Below are positions 16,734 to 25,970 of a DNA stretch of 64,000 nt, in pieces. The notes beneath the pieces were generated by a model that had not been told where the DNA came from, did not search any database, and saw nothing but the letters and a program-made list of their open reading frames with translations. Positions within the stretch are counted from its first letter, which is position 1; every line of letters begins with the position of its first letter. Made by a program: the position numbers and the translations under genes. The DNA is from Pseudoduganella lutea (lineage in GTDB: Bacteria; Pseudomonadota; Gammaproteobacteria; Burkholderiales; Burkholderiaceae_D), in the NCBI RefSeq assembly GCF_004209755.1, contig NZ_CP035913.1:3844001-3908000 (forward strand). The letters run 5' to 3'.

Positions 16734-17325
16734 CGTCACCTTCCTCGGCGTCGGCATCCGTGGACGCCTTGGCCGCAGCGCGCGCCTTCGCGTCCAGGTC
16801 CTTCAGGATCTGGAAGATTTCGCGGTAAGCCTTCGGCGGCTTGCTCTCGGCCTGTTCCTTGCGCGCATTGCGGATCAGCGTGCGCAGGTGCTGGCCGTCC
16901 AGTTCCTGGTGCTCGGCCAGCAGCACGGTCAGTGCCTGGTCGTCGGCCAGCAGCTTGTCGCGGCGGCGCTCCAGCGCGTGCAGCGCGGCCGTATCGGCCT
17001 TCGACGCGCCTTTCCAGCCTTCGATCGTGCGCTGGATGATGGTCACTTCCTCTTCCGACAGCGTGCGCATCTTCTTGCCGACGAACTGCAGCTGGCGGCG
17101 GCGGCCTTCGTGGTTCTTGATGTTCTGGCATTCCAGGATGGCATCCCGCACGTCTTCCGGCATCGGTACGCGCTTTACGCGGTCGCGCGGCTGGTCGATC
17201 AGTTCCTGCCCCAGCGCCTGCAGTGCGTCGGCCTGGCGCTTCATTTCGGTCTTGGAAGGCCGCTCGTATTTTTCCTGGAATTCGGAGGAATCGAAGCCGA
17301 CGGCCCCGCGGTTTGCATTTGGCAT
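16708..17325 (-). CDS. darP: Ribosome biogenesis factor DarP (YjgA, DUF615)
   Basis: A 205-residue, highly charged helical protein of the YjgA/DarP family, a factor that associates with late 50S ribosomal precursors. Seen are the segments ERPSKTEMKRQADALQALG and LIDQPRDRVKRVPMPEDVRDAI, then LQFVGKKMR, with a very acidic tail (DADAEEGDDDDEDRDE). It is divergent from pmbA, an arrangement conserved in many beta- and gammaproteobacteria, which supports both identifications. Confidence 0.93.
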   Translation of the reverse strand: MPNANRGAVGFDSSEFQEKYERPSKTEMKRQADALQALGQELIDQPRDRVKRVPMPEDVRDAILECQNIKNHEGRRRQLQFVGKKMRTLSEEEVTIIQRTIEGWKGASKADTAALHALERRRDKLLADDQALTVLLAEHQELDGQHLRTLIRNARKEQAESKPPKAYREIFQILKDLDAKARAAAKASTDADAEEGDDDDEDRDE

Positions 17326-17373
17326 GATGAAGAACGCGCCACTTCAGGCGCGCCTGTAAAAACGGTAAACGGC

Positions 17374-17382
17374 TGCTATGAT
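17374..17382 (+). promoter_or_regulatory. Extended -10 promoter for pmbA
   Basis: TGCTATGAT is an extended -10 element (TGN followed by TATGAT, one mismatch to TATAAT), 34 bases before the pmbA start. No good -35 hexamer is seen, which extended -10 promoters do not need. Confidence 0.45.
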
Positions 17383-17416
17383 AACTGTTTTAAAGTCCAG
17401 CCGACCAAAACACCCT

Positions 17417-18769
17417 ATGAGCGAATCGCATTTCACCCACAGCCAGGACCAGTTGAAACAGATCGCGCGAGATGTACTGGGCTTTGCGCGCGAGACCGGC
17501 GGCACCGATGCGGCCGTCGAGATCAGCGAAGGCAGCGGGCTGTCGGTGTCGGTTCGCAAGGGCAAGATCGAAACGATCGAACAGAACAAGGACAAGGGGC
17601 TCGGCGTCACGGTCTTCGTCGGCAAGAAGCGCGGCAATGCATCGACGTCCGATTTTTCGGCCGAGTCGCTGCGCGCCACGGTGGAAGCAGCCTTCAACAT
17701 CGCCCGCTTCACGGCGGACGACGAAGCGGCCGGGCTGGCCGAGGAACATCTGCTCGAGCGCGATCCCCGCGACCTGCAACTGTTCTATCCGTGGCCGATC
17801 AGCACCGAGGAAGCGGTGGTCCTGGCGCAGCGCGCCGAAGCGGCCGCGTTCCAGGTCGATCCCCGCGTGACCAATAGCGAAGGCGCCGGCGTGCACGTGC
17901 AGCAGTCGCATTTCGTGTCGGCCAATTCGCGCGGCTTCATCGGCGGCTATCCGTATTCGCGCCACACGATCTCGGCCACGCCGATCGCCGGCAAGGGTGC
18001 CCACATGCAGCGCGACGACTGGTACAGCTCGGTGCGCGATCCAAAGAGGCTGGCCACGCCCGAAGCGATCGGCCGCTATGCCGCGGAGCGCGCGCTGGCC
18101 CGCCTGCATGCGCGCCAGATCACCACGCGCACCTGCCCCGTGCTGTTCGAGGCGCCGCTGGCCGCCGGGCTGCTGGGCGCGTTCGTGCAGGCCACGTCCG
18201 GCGGCGCGCTGTACCGCAAGTCCACGTTCCTGCTCGATACGCTGGGCAAGCAGGTCTTCCCGGAGCACGTGCAGGTCAGCGAAGACCCGCACGTGGTGGG
18301 CGGCATCGGTTCGGCGCCGTTCGACGAGGAAGGCGTGCGCACCCAGTACCGCGACGTGGTCAAGGACGGCATCCTGCAAGGCTATTTCCTGTCCACCTAC
18401 ACGGCCCGCAAGCTGGGCATGCAGACCACCGGCAATGCCGGCGGCTCGCACAACCTGTCGCTCACGTCCACGCTCACGCGGCCGGAAGACGACTTCGCCG
18501 GCATGCTCAAGAAGATGGGCACGGGCCTGCTGGTCACGGAACTGATGGGCCAGGGCACGAACTACGTGACCGGGGATTACTCGCGCGGCGCCTCCGGCTT
18601 CTGGGTCGAGAACGGCGTCATCCAGTACCCGGTCGAGGAAATCACGATCGCCGGCAACATGAAGGAAATGTTCCGCCAGATCGTCGGCATCGGCAACGAC
18701 GTGCTGATCCGTGGTACGAAACAGACGGGTTCCATCCTGATCGAAAAGATGGTGGTCGCCGGTAACTGA
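17417..18769 (+). CDS. pmbA: Metalloprotease PmbA (TldE)
   Basis: A 450-residue TldE/PmbA subunit of the TldD-TldE protease, which degrades unfolded peptides and in some bacteria matures ribosomally made peptide antibiotics. The full-length family pattern is present: EISEGSGLSVSVRKGKIET and GLGVTVFVGKKRG at the N-terminus, and GNAGGSHNLSL, ELMGQGTNYVTGDYSRGASG and IAGNMKEMFRQIVGIGND at the C-terminus. The partner tldD is not in the window. The ATG at 17417 (MSESHF) is where family similarity begins. Confidence 0.95.
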   Translation: MSESHFTHSQDQLKQIARDVLGFARETGGTDAAVEISEGSGLSVSVRKGKIETIEQNKDKGLGVTVFVGKKRGNASTSDFSAESLRATVEAAFNIARFTADDEAAGLAEEHLLERDPRDLQLFYPWPISTEEAVVLAQRAEAAAFQVDPRVTNSEGAGVHVQQSHFVSANSRGFIGGYPYSRHTISATPIAGKGAHMQRDDWYSSVRDPKRLATPEAIGRYAAERALARLHARQITTRTCPVLFEAPLAAGLLGAFVQATSGGALYRKSTFLLDTLGKQVFPEHVQVSEDPHVVGGIGSAPFDEEGVRTQYRDVVKDGILQGYFLSTYTARKLGMQTTGNAGGSHNLSLTSTLTRPEDDFAGMLKKMGTGLLVTELMGQGTNYVTGDYSRGASGFWVENGVIQYPVEEITIAGNMKEMFRQIVGIGNDVLIRGTKQTGSILIEKMVVAGN

Positions 18770-18790
18770 ACCGTTGCCACGCCACCGGCG

Positions 18791-18838
18791 TTTCCCTACA
18801 CTGTCCTGAGCAGTAGCCGTTTTTCCCTACGCTATAAA
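18791..18838 (+). promoter_or_regulatory. Direct repeats and -10 box upstream of first TRAP binding-protein gene
   Basis: TTTCCCTACACT (18791-18802) and TTTCCCTACGCT (18822-18833) are direct repeats 31 bases apart, about three helical turns. The second runs into TATAAA (18833-18838), a likely -10 box 17 bases before the ATG at 18855. This layout suits an activator binding upstream of RNA polymerase. The second TRAP binding-protein gene lacks these repeats. Confidence 0.45.
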
Positions 18839-18854
18839 AACCTCAGGAGACCGT

Positions 18855-19943
18855 ATGGAACGTCGACGCTTCATCGCAAAGGCCGCGGCGGGCGCGGGCG
18901 CGGGCATCATTGCCGCACCGGCCCTGGCGCAGTCCCAGCCCACCATCACCTGGCGCCTCGCCTCCAGCTTTCCCAAGTCGCTGGACACGATCTTCGGTGC
19001 CTCGGATACCCTCACGCGCCGCATCGCCCAGCTCACCAACAACAAGTTCACCATCCGCTCGTTCGCGGCCGGCGAGATCGTGCCCGGCCTGCAGGTGCTC
19101 GATGCCGTGCAGGCCGGCACCGTCGAGTGCGGCCACAGTGCCTCGTACTATTACTTCGGCAAGGATGCCACGTTCTCGTTCGACTGCGCCGTGCCGTTCG
19201 GCCTCACGTCGCGTCAGCACACGGCCTGGTATGACCAGGGCGGCGGCCGCGAACTGATGCGCGCGTTCTTCAAGGACTACAACATCGTCAATTTCCTCGG
19301 CGGGAATTCCGGCACGCAGATGGGCGGCTGGTTCCGCAAGGAGATCAAGACGGTGGCCGACCTGAAAGGCACCAAGATGCGCGTGGCCGGTTTCGCCGGC
19401 AAGGTGCTCGAGCGCCTGGGCGTGGTGCCGCAGCAGCTGGCCGGCGGCGACATCTATCCGGCACTGGAGAAGGGCACGATCGACGCGGCCGAATGGGTGG
19501 GCCCGTACGACGATGAAAAGCTCGGCTTCTTCAAGGTGGCGCCGTTCTACTACGCGCCCGGCTGGTGGGAGCCGTCCGCCTCGTTCTCGTTCTACGTGAA
19601 CGTCAAGGATTGGGAAAAACTGCCCAAGGATTACCAGGCCGCGTTCGAGGTCGCAACCTACGAAGCGCACGTCGCCATGCAGGCCGAATACGACGTGAAG
19701 AATCCCACCGCGCTGGCCCGGCTGCTGAAGAATGGTGTGAAGCTGCGCACCTATCCGCGCGATGCGATGGACGCCTGCTACAAGACCGCCACTGCCGTGA
19801 TGGAAGAAGAAGCGTCGAAGAACGCCAAGTTCCGCAAGATATATGACCCGTGGAAAAGGTTCCGGCAAGACCAGAACCAGTGGGCGTCGGTGGCCGAGGC
19901 GCCGATCCAGAATTACCTGATCAACGCGGGGCGGGGCAAATAA
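18855..19943 (+). CDS. TRAP transporter solute-binding protein (DctP family), copy 1
   Basis: A 362-residue periplasmic substrate-binding protein for a TRAP transporter. The N-terminus is a twin-arginine signal (MERRRFIAKAAAGAGAGII, then APALAQ). DctP-family features include the Arg in KMRVAGFAGKVLERLGV, which binds the substrate carboxylate, and DIYPALEKGTIDAAEWVGPYDD. The tripeptide-rich GGWFRKEIKTVADLKG region resembles the 2-oxoacid-binding TakP type. No permease genes are adjacent; dctQM lie about 41 kb away. Copy 2 at 28023 is highly similar along its whole length. CAGGAGA precedes the ATG. Confidence 0.92.
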   Translation: MERRRFIAKAAAGAGAGIIAAPALAQSQPTITWRLASSFPKSLDTIFGASDTLTRRIAQLTNNKFTIRSFAAGEIVPGLQVLDAVQAGTVECGHSASYYYFGKDATFSFDCAVPFGLTSRQHTAWYDQGGGRELMRAFFKDYNIVNFLGGNSGTQMGGWFRKEIKTVADLKGTKMRVAGFAGKVLERLGVVPQQLAGGDIYPALEKGTIDAAEWVGPYDDEKLGFFKVAPFYYAPGWWEPSASFSFYVNVKDWEKLPKDYQAAFEVATYEAHVAMQAEYDVKNPTALARLLKNGVKLRTYPRDAMDACYKTATAVMEEEASKNAKFRKIYDPWKRFRQDQNQWASVAEAPIQNYLINAGRGK

Positions 19944-19981
19944 GCCGCAAGTGAGCCGTGAATCAGGATTGAATGCGACAG

Positions 19982-20012
19982 GCCGGCAAGATAAAACTTG
20001 CCGGCTTTTTTT
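19982..20012 (+). terminator. Intrinsic terminator after TRAP binding-protein gene
   Basis: Perfect arms GCCGGCAAG (19982-19990) and CTTGCCGGC (19997-20005), a 6-base loop and seven T residues, 39 bases after the stop codon. Confidence 0.92.
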
Positions 20013-20405
20013 ATCGCCGACGTATATCGGATCGATATAGCAAATAATCATTCTGGAATAGCTGGCACGGTACAAAGAAATCATATGCATGGACGGCTTT
20101 GGTTTAATACAACACGCATCATTGCGGCCATGCGGATGGATGCTGCACTGCAAAATAACCGCGTTTCAATCAAATTCCTGAGCGATCGCTCACGTTAATG
20201 CGCATTCGCGCGCTGCATAACGATTCCACTTTGCTCATTCGCTCACGCGCCGGAAGCGGTTGCGGCCGCCGATGCTGCGCATGCGATGGATGGCATTCGA
20301 TCAACTTGCTGAGCAATGGCATGTCTTGGAATTAATTCTCTACATATGCCGGTTAAATATACCCACGTTGTCAAAAGCAAGAATTCGATTAAAAGTGGAG
20401 AGAGA
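20013..20405. other. Noncoding region upstream of the TonB receptor with two dyads
   Basis: 393 bases without a supported gene, more AT-rich near its left end. It contains the inverted repeat TATATCG / CGATATA (20023-20039) and a 14-base perfect palindrome TGAGCGATCGCTCA (20179-20192). Either may be an operator for the receptor gene. No promoter with both hexamers at proper spacing was convincing. Confidence 0.5.
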
Positions 20406-23400
20406 ATGCACAGTTTTACAAAGCCCATGCGGCTCAGCACGCTGAGCGCCGCCGTGTCGCTGGCGCTGGCCTCGATGGCGGGCAGCACGCCGGCCGTGGC
20501 GCAGCAGGCAGCCGCCGAATCCGCCGAACCGATCCAGAAGGTGCAAGTGATCGCCACGCGCGCATCCCAGCAATCGGGCATCGAGCGCAAGAAGAACGCC
20601 GCCACGGCGATGGACTCGATCGTGGCCGAGGACGTGGGGGCGTTCCCCGACCGTAACGTGGCCGAGGCCATTTCGCGCATCGCCGGCGTTGCTGTGGACC
20701 GCGGCGATTTCGGCGAAGGCGTCAATGTGACCGTGCGTGGCAATGCGCCGGACCTGACCCGTGTGGAAATCGACGGCCAGGGCGTGCAGGCTGGCGGCGG
20801 CACCGACCTGAATGGTGGCGGCAGCGGCCGCGGCGTGGAGCTGCGCGAGATTTCGGCCGACCTGATCAAGAGCGTGGACATCGTCAAGGGGGCCACCGCC
20901 GATCAGACCGAAGGCGGGCTGGGTGGCAGCATCATCATCAAGACCCGCACCGGCCTCGACTTCAAGAAGCCGTTCTATTCGCTGCGCCTGTCCGGCGCGC
21001 AAAACTCGCTGAACAAGGACTGGACACCGGACGGCAACCTGGTGATCGCCCGGCAGTTCATGGACGGCCGCCTGGGCATGGTGGTGAACGGCTCCGCTTC
21101 GCAAGTGCGCAACGAGGGTCACTCCGCCCAGGTGGCCACCGGTGCCCGGCAAGGCTACGCCCGCGCGATCGACTTCGACAACTCGCCCGAGAAGACGTTT
21201 GCCTTCAATCCCGCCACCGTGTCCACGACCGATGCGACCGCCACGGAGCCGGCGCTGCGTAGCGCGCTGACCAATGGCGGCTTCTTTGACGCTTCCTCGC
21301 CACTGGACGTGGTGACGCGTTCCGCCGCGGCGCAGACCAAGGCCGACTGCGATGCAGCGTTCCCCGACCTGACGCAGGCGGAAATCAATGCGATCAAGGA
21401 AGGCAATACGCGCACCGGTGCGATCAACCACCGCGGCAACGAACGGCTCAGCTGCCTGAACCAGTGGAACGACTACACACCGTCGCTGGTGCGCTATGTG
21501 CAGAAACGGCAAATCGACAAGCGCCGCTCGCTCGACCTGCGGCTCGATTTCAAGGTGAACAATGAACTGACCGTCTACGGCAAGGGCAGTTACCAGCGCC
21601 GCCGCGTGGATGACAACTTCCTCACCTATAACCTGGGCGGCATGGCCGTCAACCCGGCATCGACCGCCGGCCCCACCTATGCCGGCGCGGCATTCACCGA
21701 AGACGTTCCAAACAATCGCCTCGTGCCGGTAGCCGGTTCCGGCTACCACAGCTACGCCACGCCCTCGTGGCGCCGGGAAAACGCACCATGGTCGAACTCG
21801 GTGGTGAACGTCGATCCCGCCTCGGTCGTGGTCGACGAGAACCACCACGTGACCAAGTTCACGATCTCCGATGGCAACGTGGGCACGGACCAGATCCACA
21901 ACGTGATGGAAACCTCGGCCCGTTACCTGCAGCTGGGCGGCAGTTATCGCAAGGGTGGCCTGTTCGCCGAATTCATGGCGGGCGACGCGAAATCGGACTT
22001 CACGCGCGGCGACAAGCGTACCAGCTGGAACTACAACTACGGCCCGGCCACCATGTCCGTGCTGCCGAACGGCCTGTGGACGTACGCGTTCCCGCAGGGC
22101 GGTGGCCCGTCGGCCGTGACGCCGGCGCAGTATGCGACGTTGCGCCCCGCATCGGCGCCGCTGACCGAAGTGAAGGCTGCCAACAATGCGTATGTCGGGG
22201 TGCCGGCCTATTCGATCGCACAGCAGCCGCTGACGACATTGGCGCCACAGATCGTCTGGACGCCAAAGATCAACGAAACCGGCGAACGCACCGCAAAGCT
22301 GGACTTGACGTATGCACTACCCGAATCGATCCCGTTCCTGACCCGTTTCAAGTCCGGCTTCAATCTCCGGGATACGCGTGGTAACAGCTGGGGCGCCGGC
22401 GGCTTCGAAGCCAGGTCGATGGTGGGCGAATACGGCAAGCCCGGTTACGAGCGCTCCGTGCTGGTGCCCTCGGCCAATGTGCGCAGCACATTCGTCGGCT
22501 GCCAGGATACGCCGGGCTCGCTGGGCGCCGGCGGCAAGCCGTGCCAGTATGGCTACGTGCCGAGCAATTCGCATGCGGCCGCCTCGATCCAGTCCGGCCA
22601 GACCACGTTTACGCAGGCGCAGTTCCAGGACATCATCGCCCAGTCGATGCACACGGCCACCACGAATTTCTTCAACGGTGCCAAGGACCGTCCGGCCGAG
22701 CTGATCAACGGATGGACCGAGATCGACGTGGAGAAAGTGTTCGGCATGGTGGGTGCGCCGAACGTGAACTTCGACTGCGTGAAGGAATGCACGGGCACCG
22801 ATGGCCAGGTCTACCAGCAGCCGGTGAACACGTTCCGCGAGCGCACGAAGTCCGGCTACCTGATGACCGACTTCGCGCTGGACCATGTGCCATTCTCCAA
22901 TCGTCCGCTGCCGTTTGGCATGGAACTGGAAGGCAATGCCGGCGTGCGCATCGTCAACACCCGGGTCGAAGCGACGGGGCGCATGAACTTCACGTCGATC
23001 ATCCCCACGGCGAACTTCGACCCGCTGCGGCCGAATGCCCCCGGTGGCACGGTCACGGCCACCGTATCGAAGCTGACTACGCTGGAGTCGAGCGAAACGG
23101 ACTACCTGCCGATCTGGAACCTGGCGCTGTGGATGGTGCCGAACGAATGGGTGGTTCGCTACAACCAGGGCAAGTCGGTGGCCCGGCCGGGCATTAACCA
23201 GCTGGTGCCGTCCGGCACCTGCACGTTCGACGCTACCCAGCTGAGCTCCAACGGCGACGATGCCGACATGCGCTGCTCCGGCACGGTGGGCAATCCGGCC
23301 CTGCGGCCACAGTCGAATGTCAACCAGAACGTGACGCTGGAATGGTATCCGAACGCCGACTCGCAATTCTCGCTGGCCACGTTCCGCCAGCGCGGCAAGA

Positions 23401-24095
23401 TCGGCCCGTCGCGCACCACGGGCGTCAGCGGCGTCAAGGTGTTCCAGGGTTCCAACCTGGTCGACCCGCAAACCGGCACGCCGCTCGATGACGTGGACTT
23501 CAGCTACAACACGTACGAGAACGGTGCCGCCACCACGCGCAAGGGCTTTGAATTCTCGTCCAAGACGGCGTTCACGTTCCTGCCATGGCGCCTGCGCTAC
23601 CTGGGCCTGGACGTCAACTACACGCGGGTGCGTTCGGCCATGTCGGCGGTCAACGTGGTGGACCTGATCACCGGCGATCCGCTGCCGCCGGCGCGCGAAT
23701 CGAAGTATTCGTACAACTGGTCGCTGTGGTACGACGATGGCAAGCTGTCGGCGCGCGTGGCGGTGCAGGCCGATACCGGCTACTTCACCTGCATCGCCGC
23801 ATGTGGTGACACGGGGGTGAACAACTTCCCCAACGCCGCCGGTGGCCGCACCACGGTACTGCCATACAACCCCGGCTCGCCGAACTTCAAGGATGCTTCG
23901 CGCTTCATCGACGCCAAGGTCGCGTATCGCTTCAACGACAACATTGAAGTGTTCGCCGAAGCCCGCAACCTGGGTAAGGAAACCACGTCGAACAGCCAGG
24001 GCGCCTATTCAACCTTTGCCGACGGCACGCCGAGCCTGCTCGACTACGCGTACGCGGGCCGCAAGCTGATGTTCGGCATCAACCTGCGCAATTGA
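20406..24095 (+). CDS. TonB-dependent outer-membrane receptor
   Basis: A 1229-residue receptor of the large TonB-dependent type found in Xanthomonas, Caulobacter and Oxalobacteraceae. A signal peptide (to about residue 34, AVAQQAAAE) is followed by a TonB-box-like KVQVIATR. The plug domain comes next (AEDVGAFPDRNVAEAISRIA, VNVTVRGNAPDLTRVEIDGQ, SVDIVKGATADQTEGGLGG), then a long beta-barrel ending in an aromatic-rich strand (YAGRKLMFGINLRN). It moves a ligand across the outer membrane using TonB-ExbBD energy. The ligand is unknown; receptors of this size often take up carbohydrates or peptides rather than siderophores. GGAGAGAG precedes the ATG; 30 upstream codons in frame are not signal-peptide-like. 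Confidence 0.93.
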   Translation: MHSFTKPMRLSTLSAAVSLALASMAGSTPAVAQQAAAESAEPIQKVQVIATRASQQSGIERKKNAATAMDSIVAEDVGAFPDRNVAEAISRIAGVAVDRGDFGEGVNVTVRGNAPDLTRVEIDGQGVQAGGGTDLNGGGSGRGVELREISADLIKSVDIVKGATADQTEGGLGGSIIIKTRTGLDFKKPFYSLRLSGAQNSLNKDWTPDGNLVIARQFMDGRLGMVVNGSASQVRNEGHSAQVATGARQGYARAIDFDNSPEKTFAFNPATVSTTDATATEPALRSALTNGGFFDASSPLDVVTRSAAAQTKADCDAAFPDLTQAEINAIKEGNTRTGAINHRGNERLSCLNQWNDYTPSLVRYVQKRQIDKRRSLDLRLDFKVNNELTVYGKGSYQRRRVDDNFLTYNLGGMAVNPASTAGPTYAGAAFTEDVPNNRLVPVAGSGYHSYATPSWRRENAPWSNSVVNVDPASVVVDENHHVTKFTISDGNVGTDQIHNVMETSARYLQLGGSYRKGGLFAEFMAGDAKSDFTRGDKRTSWNYNYGPATMSVLPNGLWTYAFPQGGGPSAVTPAQYATLRPASAPLTEVKAANNAYVGVPAYSIAQQPLTTLAPQIVWTPKINETGERTAKLDLTYALPESIPFLTRFKSGFNLRDTRGNSWGAGGFEARSMVGEYGKPGYERSVLVPSANVRSTFVGCQDTPGSLGAGGKPCQYGYVPSNSHAAASIQSGQTTFTQAQFQDIIAQSMHTATTNFFNGAKDRPAELINGWTEIDVEKVFGMVGAPNVNFDCVKECTGTDGQVYQQPVNTFRERTKSGYLMTDFALDHVPFSNRPLPFGMELEGNAGVRIVNTRVEATGRMNFTSIIPTANFDPLRPNAPGGTVTATVSKLTTLESSETDYLPIWNLALWMVPNEWVVRYNQGKSVARPGINQLVPSGTCTFDATQLSSNGDDADMRCSGTVGNPALRPQSNVNQNVTLEWYPNADSQFSLATFRQRGKIGPSRTTGVSGVKVFQGSNLVDPQTGTPLDDVDFSYNTYENGAATTRKGFEFSSKTAFTFLPWRLRYLGLDVNYTRVRSAMSAVNVVDLITGDPLPPARESKYSYNWSLWYDDGKLSARVAVQADTGYFTCIAACGDTGVNNFPNAAGGRTTVLPYNPGSPNFKDASRFIDAKVAYRFNDNIEVFAEARNLGKETTSNSQGAYSTFADGTPSLLDYAYAGRKLMFGINLRN

Positions 24096-24113
24096 TCGAG
24101 GAAACGTCCCAGG

Positions 24114-24141
24114 AAAACCGGTGACAGACACCGGTTTTTTT
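24114..24141 (+). terminator. Terminator formed by a family A palindrome
   Basis: AAAACCGGTG (24114-24123), loop ACAGA, CACCGGTTTT (24129-24138) and further T residues, 18 bases after the TonB receptor stop. The core GGTGACAGACACC is that of family A repeats. Confidence 0.88.
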
Positions 24142-24182
24142 CGATCTGTCAGCCTTGCCGCATCAGGCCGGGCCATGCGCAC

Positions 24183-24974
24183 TTATTCGACCCTGATCAC
24201 CTTGGCCGCCGGATCCGTGTTCTGCACGAAGCGCACGATCGCCTCGGTGGTGATGGTGTCGATCTGCCCGAGCATGCGCCGGTCGAACGGGTGGTCGTCG
24301 AACGCCACGTTGGCGCGGAACATGCGTCCGCCCAGCCGCTTCACGCTGGGCACGTAGACGGTGATCGGCGCGAAGCCCGTCTGCTTCAGCCAGGCCTGCG
24401 CTTCCTCGCGCGTTTCCACCTGGCCGGCCGGCGCGCTGGCCGCCGCATAGGTTTCAAGCACCCACTGGTTCGAGTTCTGGTAGCGCGTCGAAAAAGCGTA
24501 GGACAGCATGTTGTAGTCCGCGTCGTGCAGGCGGCGCGCGGTGCGCGTCGTCACGAGCTGGGCCAGCCGCGCCTGCGCTTCGGGGCCGGGAATGAGCACC
24601 TGCGCCTCGTAGCGGAACAGGCCGGACAGGAAGAAGTTGCCCAGGCCTTCGTTGTACAGCGCCGACGAAGCCGTGCCGCATTCGTTCAGCTCGTGCACGA
24701 CGGTCCAGCGCCCGGACGGGTGGTCGCGCACCACGATGCCCATGTGGGAGTAGCGCAGCCCGTACTTGCTCAGATCCTGCCCGGCACGCGAGATGAGCGC
24801 GACCTGGCTGCCGCTGGCGTCGAGCGCCTCGAACGTGCGTTGCGCGAGGTCCAGCGATTTCACCGTATCGTCCACCGCCATCGGCGCTTCCTCGCACGAC
24901 CGGCCGGCCCATGCGGGGGCGGCCAGTACCAGGCAGGCGGCCAGCGCCAGCCGCCGTATCGTCTTCGCTGCCAT
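24183..24974 (-). CDS. DUF2145 family exported protein
   Basis: A 263-residue protein with a cleavable signal (MAAKTIRRLALAACLVLAAPAWA, then GRSCEEAP). It belongs to DUF2145, a family of unknown function in proteobacteria. Motifs visible include LRYSHMGIVVRDHPSGRWTV with a conserved His, VVHELNECGTASSALYNEGL, and DYNMLSYAFSTRYQNSNQWVLE. A His, a Cys and Asn-Gln residues in this arrangement recall NlpC/P60-like folds, but that is inference. The start overlaps the stop of the upstream small protein by one base (TAATG), so the two are translationally coupled. Confidence 0.82.
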   Translation of the reverse strand: MAAKTIRRLALAACLVLAAPAWAGRSCEEAPMAVDDTVKSLDLAQRTFEALDASGSQVALISRAGQDLSKYGLRYSHMGIVVRDHPSGRWTVVHELNECGTASSALYNEGLGNFFLSGLFRYEAQVLIPGPEAQARLAQLVTTRTARRLHDADYNMLSYAFSTRYQNSNQWVLETYAAASAPAGQVETREEAQAWLKQTGFAPITVYVPSVKRLGGRMFRANVAFDDHPFDRRMLGQIDTITTEAIVRFVQNTDPAAKVIRVE

Positions 24975-25375
24975 TACGTCACCTTCTCGTGATGCAGCAG
25001 CGCCTTGCCCAATTCGTTCGGAATGAACGCCAGCACCTTGCCGGACAGGACGAGCATGTGGCCCGTCGACGTGGCCACCACGTCGAGCGTCGTGCCGGCC
25101 GCCACCGACAGCTGCTGCGCGGCCTTGCCGGACAGGCGCACCGTGGCCTTGCTCGCGTTGGACGTGTTCGTCAGCACCAGCTCCACGCCATCGCCGACCT
25201 TCTGCACGCTCTCGACGATGGTGGCGCCTGACGCCCCTGCCACGAAGACGGAGCCCAGCACGACGTAGCCGGACAGCAGGGCGCTGCCGTACGAGGCTTC
25301 GGAAGGTGCGGCGTGAATGACGGGCGTCGTGCCCAGCAGCGACGCGACCAGCGCGAGGGACAACAGGGGTTTCAT
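24974..25375 (-). CDS. Small exported protein, tandem paralogue 1 (unknown function)
   Basis: A 133-residue protein, not recognised as a named family. It has a signal peptide (MKPLLSLALVASLLGTTPVIHA, then APSE), then a glycine/valine-rich hydrophobic stretch (SGYVVLGSVFVAGASGATIVESV). The conserved second half contains ATVRLSGKAAQQLSVAAGTT, then TGHMLVLSGKVLAFIPNELGKALL. The gene 90 bases upstream encodes a close paralogue with the same order of parts. GGAG precedes the ATG. The end overlaps the DUF2145 start by one base. It is probably periplasmic or membrane-associated. Confidence 0.78.
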   Translation of the reverse strand: MKPLLSLALVASLLGTTPVIHAAPSEASYGSALLSGYVVLGSVFVAGASGATIVESVQKVGDGVELVLTNTSNASKATVRLSGKAAQQLSVAAGTTLDVVATSTGHMLVLSGKVLAFIPNELGKALLHHEKVT

Positions 25376-25464
25376 CGTAACGACTCCATGGTGGTGGCCG
25401 GGTAGCCATGATGGCCGACCCGGGGGACTGCATGCAAACGTTGGAATGACTACAGAGTAGTAAG

Positions 25465-25872
25465 TCAGGAAGCCTTGGCACTGCGCAGCAGCGCCTTGCC
25501 CGCCTCGTTCGGGATGAAGGCGATGACCTTGCCGGATGCGACGAGCACGTGGCCGGTGGCCGTCGCCGACACGTTCACCGCCGTACCGGCAGCCACCGAC
25601 AGGCCCTCGGCCGCCTTGCCCGCCAGGCGCACCGTGGCCCGGCTGCCATCGGCCGCGCTTTCCAGCAGCAGGTCGATGCCTTCGCCAGCCTTTTCCACGG
25701 CAACGACAACGATGCTGCCGCCGATGACCAGCGGTGCCAGCGAACCGGCGACGACGATGACCGACACGTCGCCACTGGCCCGGGACGGGCTGGAGGCATC
25801 GGTGGCAAGCGCCGGCACGTGGGCGGTGGCGCAGGCAAACGACAGCAGGGTGGTGAGCAGCAGGCGTTTCAT
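25465..25872 (-). CDS. Small exported protein, tandem paralogue 2 (unknown function)
   Basis: A 135-residue protein, paralogous to the product of 24974-25375. The shared C-terminal block reads ATVRLAGKAAEGLSVAAGTA, then TGHVLVASGKVIAFIPNEAGKALL. The signal peptide is MKRLLLTTLLSFACATAHVPALA; then comes a hydrophobic segment VSVIVVAGSLAPLVIGGSIVVVAVE, which may be a membrane anchor. No known family was recognised. It is first in a three-gene unit with its paralogue and DUF2145, and divergent from the XRE-type regulator. The ATG at 25872 starts the signal peptide; a longer frame to 25917 is less likely. Confidence 0.78.
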   Translation of the reverse strand: MKRLLLTTLLSFACATAHVPALATDASSPSRASGDVSVIVVAGSLAPLVIGGSIVVVAVEKAGEGIDLLLESAADGSRATVRLAGKAAEGLSVAAGTAVNVSATATGHVLVASGKVIAFIPNEAGKALLRSAKAS

Positions 25873-25970
25873 GATTCGTTCCGTATAAGTGAATGTGAAG
25901 GTGCACGCATCATCCATCGACCTGGGCCGGCGGGCAACCGGTATCCGGGCAGTTGCACGGCCGCGCTGGT

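Noticed and set aside
20340..21899. Minus-strand frame within the TonB receptor gene
   Set aside because: Antisense shadow; composition rich in His, Arg and Gly without family features.
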